A stretch of 64,000 nucleotides of DNA from Sipunculus nudus. Lineage: Eukaryota > Annelida > Sipuncula > Golfingiida > Sipunculidae. The stretch lies in NCBI GenBank assembly GCA_026874595.1, contig CM049316.1, positions 74,491,176 to 74,555,175 on the forward strand, in the 5' to 3' direction. Every line of letters starts with the position of its first letter. Position 1 is the first letter of the stretch. The notes below the pieces were generated by a model. It saw only the letters and a program-made list of their open reading frames with translations. It was not told the DNA's origin and did no database searches. This document shows positions 60,701 to 64,000 of this stretch, piece by piece. The position numbers were made by a program, and so were the translations under genes.

Positions 60701-61582
60701 GAAAAGAGTAGCTTTTATTCAAGTTTTCATACACCATGTCAAGTGTTGTTTACATCTGGCCCACCTAGTAATACAGTCTTCACTTGCAATATGTAACCCA
60801 CCCCAGGCAGCTTGCCTTGGCTAAGCTTGGCCACTACTAGCAGGCTTCCCCTCTGCCCTGCACTCCCACCCCCCCCCCCCTCCCCCAGCTGGTGCATAAA
60901 CTAGATGAATGTTATAATTTTCTGTATTTTATTTTATTTTTGGCTATGCTACATTTTAGATTTTGTATTGTACCACCAGGGTTACAATGATTAAAGTGCA
61001 CATTTAATTGTGTCCACAAAGTGATGTATTGCTATGAAAGTGTGGATGTTCATCAGAGTGCTCATTAAAGATTTTAATTTGTTTGACTTATAACTCATGG
61101 TTGTATCAGTTGTTACATGATACTGGCTAAATAATCAAAATTTATATTGCTGATCCTTTATTTCAGTTCATAAAATTAAACATTCCCAACTCCAGTTTGC
61201 TCCTGGTATAATATATTGGGTGTTTTGATCCTTGGATTAATTTTAACACATGTATTAGTTTCATAGTTGAGAATACTTTTCTTTTTTCCTGATACCATTT
61301 AAAAAAAATAAAAATATTTAAATTTTTCCTGTTAGTGCTGTGGATTTAATTTCCACAGCATGTACACATTAGCATTTCATCTGTTAAAATCTGAAATTTG
61401 AAACTAATTGATCAAAAACTGTAGATTTTATTCAAGTTCCCAGGTACCAAGTCTTCATTGTTTACATCAGGTCAGTATAAATGCAGTGTACTGGGCAGTT
61501 ACATAACACCTTCAGGTCTGACCTACTGCCACTGTGAGTGTCTGGGTCAGGCTGGGTCAGGCAGTAATTACTAGAGAGCCTC

Positions 61583-61615
<33 letters not shown>

Positions 61616-61634
61616 GGCAGTCCAGCTCTCTCTT

Positions 61635-61667
<33 letters not shown>

Positions 61668-63290
61668 GTCTCTCTCTTACCCTTATTGCCTCCCTTCCTC
61701 CCTCCATCCCATTCTGTTGACAGGTACTATAAACTAGATACATTAGCTATAAATGTTGATGCAATTTAGAAATGTGAATCAATTGAAATATTAACAATCA
61801 CATGAATGCTATACTGTAAATTAATAGTAACATTCGTTAACCTGGATAAAAATTATGTAATGAAAAAAAGGAATAAATGCAAATATTGTTAATTTTTTAT
61901 TTGCTCAGTAGAATGGGGAAAAAAATGATTTGCTTTGTTTCTCCATCTTTCTGTCTGTTTTATATATTTTATGTTCATGAATAAACTTTTTTTTATAAGC
62001 ACTGTTGAATTAAATTTCATATCCTGTATGTATATGCAAGGGTGTTGTAACTCTCACCATCCCCTTCTTCATCCCACTGAGGCTTTGCTCCTTGGCACTG
62101 TGAACAATAGTTCTATGGCTATAGCATAAAATTTAATAATTTTAAGAAAATATCTGCAGAGAGACAGAGGCGTTGTGGAGTGGGGACGTTATGGCAACTG
62201 TATACATATCATAAAATTGATAAAAAAGGTTTAACAAATAAATTAGATCTCATCAGACAAATGTGTAAACTGTTGAACTGTCAACAGCTTATCAAAAATG
62301 TAACCAATGGAAAGGCATGGTCAGATCTCAAATATTATTTGCAACATTTTCTTCAATCATATAAACCAACCATGGCCCAAATTACCTCTTCCTCTCAAAC
62401 TTTATCTACATTTCATCATATTTTTAATATTTTAACCTTCTAGGTGGTTCAGTAATGTTGACCATTTGTCCATAGGTACCTATGTACATGCCAGAAATTA
62501 TGTCAATATTTTGTAATATGTAGACGTGAGGGTCATCAAAATAATGTACCTTGTCAAGAACAATCTTGTCAAGATATCATGTCATACAGTCACAAATTCA
62601 TTTATCCCCTCATCAGCATAGTTAATCATAACCTTGTATCTGTCAGATTGAAAGCTTGCAGTTTTCCATACACTATAGATCCTTAAACAAATAGCCTTAT
62701 CATCATTATACCACTGCTTAGTATACTGTCATTGCATTCATATTTGCTCAAATAAATTGTTTTTTTCGACCCCTCCCAAATAAATAAAAAATAAACCACT
62801 ATATTTTACTCCATATTAATCCATCAGTCAGATTATTTCATATATCATTTACTCACATATTACATTATATTCCTTTATAAAAGCCCAACATGACCATGAT
62901 ATTCATAAGCTTTTTCTACTCAATATAGTATAACAATGGTGATACATTTATAGTCCAATCATGATCAGCTGAGCGCCGTGACCCATGGGTCCCTTGTTTT
63001 TGAATGTAAAATAAGATGTGAAACCTACAAGTTTATTCTTTAGTTAAAACATATTAAGAGTAGTTTGAAGCCATTGAAGTTTGAATTAACGTATTTGGAA
63101 TGATGCCTGATTTTAATTCCACAATACCTGTTTTATGTTGAATACAGTATTTTATTAATGTAACACTTGCAGCCTAAAATTCCAAGCTTTATTGTTAACC
63201 TTTTTCTTTACAGGTATATCAGACGTCACTGTTGAACCCATTCCCCCTGACTTTGCTAAATACAAAGTAGCAGATCTGTTCTTTAGATTG
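45819..63290 (+). CDS. RHPN: Rhophilin (Rho-GTPase binding, HR1 + BRO1), 5' 14 exons, runs off right edge
   Basis: Partial gene: 45819-45890, 50640-50755, 51145-51276, 52078-52153, 53024-53101, 54111-54235, 54649-54757, 56180-56329, 56964-57059, 57515-57671, 58909-59025, 59520-59640, 59819-59892, 63214-63290. The join is 1500 nt, exactly 500 codons without a stop, with every junction consistent in phase and GT-AG. Residues about 35-105 (QSKLQARIQRELRLRDGAENLF, then LQLLKEELTEL) form the HR1/REM coiled coil that binds Rho-GTP in rhophilins. Residues about 110-470 are a BRO1 domain: VPMIPLSLKEMKDTQ, ACRNPSRNEEGL, SVSFEKGSILFNISALHTQI, AQAQECVFERA, HLRQSLLMHEEALSLH. The last exon (DFAKYKVADLFFRL) corresponds to the linker before the PDZ domain, which must lie further right. 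Vertebrate RHPN1/2 are about 670-690 aa, so about a quarter is missing. A single ancestral rhophilin, not assignable to RHPN1 or RHPN2, is the simplest reading. Confidence 0.93.
46430..46580 (-). mobile_element. Degenerate tRNA-derived SINE
   Basis: Minus strand has TTGCATAGTGGTTATGCAAT (A-box region) and a decayed B box, then GAATGCTGTCTTTGCATGTC and TAATAATTCATG, colinear with the better preserved copy at 48560-48715. Confidence 0.55.
46787..47005 (+). repeat. Three G-run/C-run hairpin repeats
   Basis: Three imperfect units with GGGGGGAGACCCCCC or variants followed by AATCAACATGAGTAA. Each forms a G:C hairpin; the C runs vary from 6 to about 17. Confidence 0.85.
47010..48500. other. Rhophilin intron 1, no other feature
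   Basis: Short ORFs only, none with splice or motif support. Confidence 0.5.
48560..48715 (-). mobile_element. tRNA-derived SINE
   Basis: Minus strand: GTGGCACAGTTGGTTATGCA (A box) and GGTTCGAATCC (B box, 48648-48638), followed by CTTTGCATGTTCTC. Not a functional tRNA: the acceptor stem does not pair and a SINE body follows. Confidence 0.72.
50640..50755 (+). CDS. RHPN: Rhophilin exon 2 (HR1 start)
   Basis: Codes ASEPVCVGSHNQFDN then HQSKLQARIQRELRLRDG and AENLF; acceptor AATTTCAG, donor GTATGT, ending in phase 2. The RxGAENL motif is diagnostic for rhophilin HR1. Confidence 0.92.
51145..51276 (+). CDS. RHPN: Rhophilin exon 3 (HR1 second helix)
   Basis: Codes ATKNRSLRDSIAQEL, SVMNCNLQLLKEELTELQ and TGGLDLNQNQ. 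Completes the Lys codon begun in exon 2. Acceptor TTTATAG, donor GTCAGT; ends phase 2. Confidence 0.93.
51661..51703 (+). repeat. (AC)n microsatellite
   Basis: About 21 uninterrupted AC units in rhophilin intron 3. Produces Val-Cys and Thr-His repeat ORFs. Confidence 0.96.
52078..52153 (+). CDS. RHPN: Rhophilin exon 4 (BRO1 start)
   Basis: Codes SASQCVPMIPLSLKEM then KDTQIVKPIE, matching the IPLGLKETK entry to BRO1. Acceptor TTTTCCAG, donor GTATGTG. Confidence 0.93.
52934..52967 (-). repeat. 2.6 kb family, copy H (5' terminal fragment)
   Basis: Minus strand ACAAGGGACCTGTGGGTCAT followed by GATGCTCCGCTG, matching only the 5' terminus of the family. Confidence 0.6.
53024..53101 (+). CDS. RHPN: Rhophilin exon 5
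   Basis: 26 codons, DFISSHYHEDGGMYANEL then FTLEQMRQ, matching the FILEHYSEDG segment of vertebrate RHPN2. Acceptor TTTCAG, donor GTGGGT. Confidence 0.92.
53455..54060 (+). repeat. ~137-bp tandem repeat interrupted by a SINE
   Basis: GGTACCAGCTTGA begins at 53504, 53641 and 54017. The first two are 137 bp apart. The third is displaced by the SINE at 53771-54014. Confidence 0.85.
53771..54014 (+). mobile_element. tRNA-derived SINE in rhophilin intron 5
   Basis: Pol III A-box-like GGTGAGTGGTAAAATGC, B box GGTTCAATTCC (53817-53827), then a body with TGGTTTTCTCCAGTCC and TTCTCCACTTTCCTC, and an A/T-rich 3' end (AATAATAAAGTTTATAAT). The body resembles conserved SINE core segments known from other animals. 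Confidence 0.78.
54111..54235 (+). CDS. RHPN: Rhophilin exon 6
   Basis: Codes ACRNPSRNEEGLSALFEYYN then QLYFVEKRFLPPDHK and ITFSW. Acceptor ATTAAAG is purine-rich and unusual but the ACRNPSR start is conserved. Donor GTGAGA; ends phase 2. Confidence 0.92.
54649..54757 (+). CDS. RHPN: Rhophilin exon 7
   Basis: Codes FDSWGGLPHNQSSVSFEKG then SILFNISALHTQIAASK, the core BRO1 helix pair. Acceptor TTATCAG, donor GTGGGTG. Confidence 0.94.
54900..55440 (+). repeat. Degenerate tandem repeats in rhophilin intron 7
   Basis: Three loosely similar blocks with GATGGATTTTCAYRAA, CTCACCYAATTTAATTC and GCAAAATCCATGCATATT-like phrases. Ancient array; no gene. Confidence 0.55.
56180..56329 (+). CDS. RHPN: Rhophilin exon 8
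   Basis: 50 codons, DRWESNEVRQAIQHFQ, CAAGALRYLRDNFSHAP and CVDMQSEVLDMLIKLML. FQxAAG and NFSHAP are typical of rhophilin BRO1. Acceptor CCTATAG, donor GTAAGTT. Confidence 0.95.
56769..56962 (+). repeat. Tandem ~50-60-bp repeats ending at the exon 9 acceptor
   Basis: Four copies of a phrase with AGTCCATGTGTA, TAACAAATGTTTATGTTT and ACTGTTT; the last copy supplies the pyrimidine tract of the rhophilin exon 9 acceptor. Confidence 0.8.
56964..57059 (+). CDS. RHPN: Rhophilin exon 9
   Basis: 32 codons, AQAQECVFERAAMSDI then TRSMKQQVKVAHEAAK. Acceptor TTGACAG follows directly on a short tandem-repeat array. Donor GTTAGA. Confidence 0.93.
57515..57671 (+). CDS. RHPN: Rhophilin exon 10
   Basis: Codes VSEMYKSTHVLMHSEL, SKHVPATWALMVEVKLQ and YYKAVAHYHTALALIDHK. 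The SW/TWALMxxVKxxYYxAxAHYH segment is conserved in RHPN1/2. Ends phase 1, donor GTGAAG. Confidence 0.94.
57730..58860 (+). other. Rhophilin intron 10, no other feature
   Basis: Unique-looking AT-rich sequence with no repeat family from this window and no additional exon needed for phase continuity. Confidence 0.5.
58909..59025 (+). CDS. RHPN: Rhophilin exon 11
   Basis: Codes DSGDVASLKEVFSSL, HLYKHQKSRSAVEV and PVTENDRRIT, the divergent loop before the next BRO1 helix. Phase 1 in, phase 1 out. Acceptor ATTACAG, donor GTATAG (weak). Confidence 0.88.
59520..59640 (+). CDS. RHPN: Rhophilin exon 12
   Basis: Codes ARAHLRQSLLMHEEALSLH, TSTKQPRLIDTFQWVLKQ and AHD. The HLRxxxxxHEEAL helix matches the family. 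Acceptor TTTTTCAG, donor GTGAGTG; ends phase 2. Confidence 0.93.
59819..59892 (+). CDS. RHPN: Rhophilin exon 13
   Basis: Codes KSLKRFTALEDEDDFSE then TKTVPAIK, equivalent to the YxxxxEEDDLL segment at the BRO1 end. Acceptor GGTACAG, donor GTCAGTG; ends phase 1. Confidence 0.91.
60020..62997 (-). repeat. 2.6 kb family, copy G (inverted, expanded, in rhophilin intron 13)
   Basis: Minus strand runs from ACAAGGGACCCATGGGTCAC (62997) to the 3' hairpin and CTAA (60020). The 60020-61070 part matches copy D closely, including the poly-C/poly-G centre; 61320-61500 is another module copy. It includes a TC-rich microsatellite and spans nearly 3 kb. Confidence 0.82.
61578..61680 (+). repeat. (TC)n/(CTTT)n microsatellite inside repeat copy G
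   Basis: Imperfect pyrimidine-only run; gives Arg-Glu repeat ORFs on the other strand. Confidence 0.93.
63214..63290 (+). CDS. RHPN: Rhophilin exon 14 (linker to PDZ)
   Basis: Codes GISDVTVEPIPPDFAKYK then VADLFFRL, matching the FSKLTVTDFFQKLGPLS region of RHPN2. Acceptor TTTACAG, donor GTAAGTAC. Followed by a TTAA-flanked MITE; the next exon lies outside the window. Confidence 0.9.
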
Positions 63291-63435
63291 GTAAGTACCA
63301 ATGTTATTTTCATTAAAATTCAACTTTTAATATCATCAGTTTCACTTTGAAACAAAAAAAAAAAAAAAAATAGTTGTACTAAAAGAAAAACAAGTTTCAG
63401 GATCACACCCTTATTTGCACCAGCCGTAATACACT

Positions 63436-63931
63436 TTAATAATGGGCCCAGTCACCTACAAAGCATGTTGATATAGCATGACAAATAGCTTCTTCTCTTT
63501 AAAATAAATTTGTAACTGCCAAAATATTGCCCTTAAACAGTTTGCTGACTCTGTAAACTAGTGTTAAAATCAGTGGACCGCGTGAGATCACCGTTGTCAA
63601 CATAAACACAATGTGTGCATTGCCCAAGCCACAACACATGTCAATCAAGAAATGCCCGTAAGATTTGTAATTCATGTTCCTGCTGACTGAAACATCATGT
63701 GTTGTGGCTAACAATTGGACCTCTGGTCACTCGGCTTTGTTATGGTAAATTGACACATGTGGACTGTGTTTACCAACATGCAGAGCCATAACAAGGTGTT
63801 AAACAGCTGTATGGAAGGTACTGAGACTGTGTGTGGGGATGGTTTTGCTGGGGAACTTTTGTATAGATCAAAACTGAACTGATAGTGTGGAAGGAATAGG
63901 CATAATATTGCTCCTTATTATGTCCCTTTAA
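63436..63931 (+). mobile_element. TTAA-flanked MITE, copy 3
   Basis: TTAA at 63436-63439 and 63928-63931; colinear with copies at 10819 and 35253, right end ATTATGTCCCT. Lies in rhophilin intron 14. Confidence 0.78.
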
Positions 63932-64000
63932 CAGAACATGTATATGGTGGCTGCAAACCATGGAGGCTTTTACCAAGTTTAAGTTACCGTAGTTCAGTCA

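Noticed and set aside
61462-61743. Arg-Glu-rich ORF resembling an RS/RE protein
   Set aside because: Translation of a TC microsatellite inside repeat copy G.

Overview
This is a eukaryotic, AT-rich, intron-rich animal genome segment, most likely from a mollusc and probably a bivalve. That placement is an inference. It rests on three conserved metazoan genes with short exons and long introns, on tRNA-derived SINEs, and on a very dense load of non-coding interspersed repeats and microsatellites. There is no bacterial-style coding anywhere. Nearly all ORFs over 60 codons are repeat sequence or shadows; real coding sequence is confined to 27 exons that I assembled by hand from splice sites and reading phase.

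Layout. (1) 1-10.8 kb holds no recognisable gene. It carries an AT microsatellite, one decayed ORF (about 3.0-3.5 kb), a full copy of a ~2.6 kb repeat family (4.6-7.2 kb) and an 887-bp inverted-repeat element (7.6-8.5 kb). (2) 11.9-29.2 kb, minus strand, is a complete 10-exon gene for 3-ketodihydrosphingosine reductase (KDSR, 340 aa), an ER-membrane short-chain dehydrogenase of de novo sphingolipid synthesis. Its introns contain most of the odd structures in the window: a 28-bp minisatellite made of nine copies of the exon-7 splice donor, a 2.15 kb Helitron with two 5' ends, and a perfect 106-bp palindrome flanked by a 9-bp target duplication. (3) 33.9-38.6 kb, plus strand, is a three-exon SIKE1/FGFR1OP2-family coiled-coil gene (441 aa) with a long Lys/Ser-rich tail. 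(4) 45.8 kb to beyond the right edge, plus strand, is the first 14 exons (500 codons, in frame throughout) of a rhophilin, a Rho-binding scaffold with an HR1 domain and a BRO1 domain. The PDZ part expected in this family lies outside the window.

KDSR is transcribed away from the other two genes, which run in tandem. I see no functional operon-like link: sphingolipid synthesis, STRIPAK/TBK1-type signalling and Rho signalling are independent housekeeping or signalling roles. The spaces between and within genes are filled by repeat families that recur in this one window: the ~2.6 kb family (ten partial or full copies), TTAA-flanked ~500-bp MITEs (three copies), a foldback MITE family (three copies), tRNA-derived SINEs (four copies), ~148-bp monomers with a GGTGGCGCCACC palindrome, and several local minisatellites. 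No rRNA, functional tRNA or CRISPR was found.
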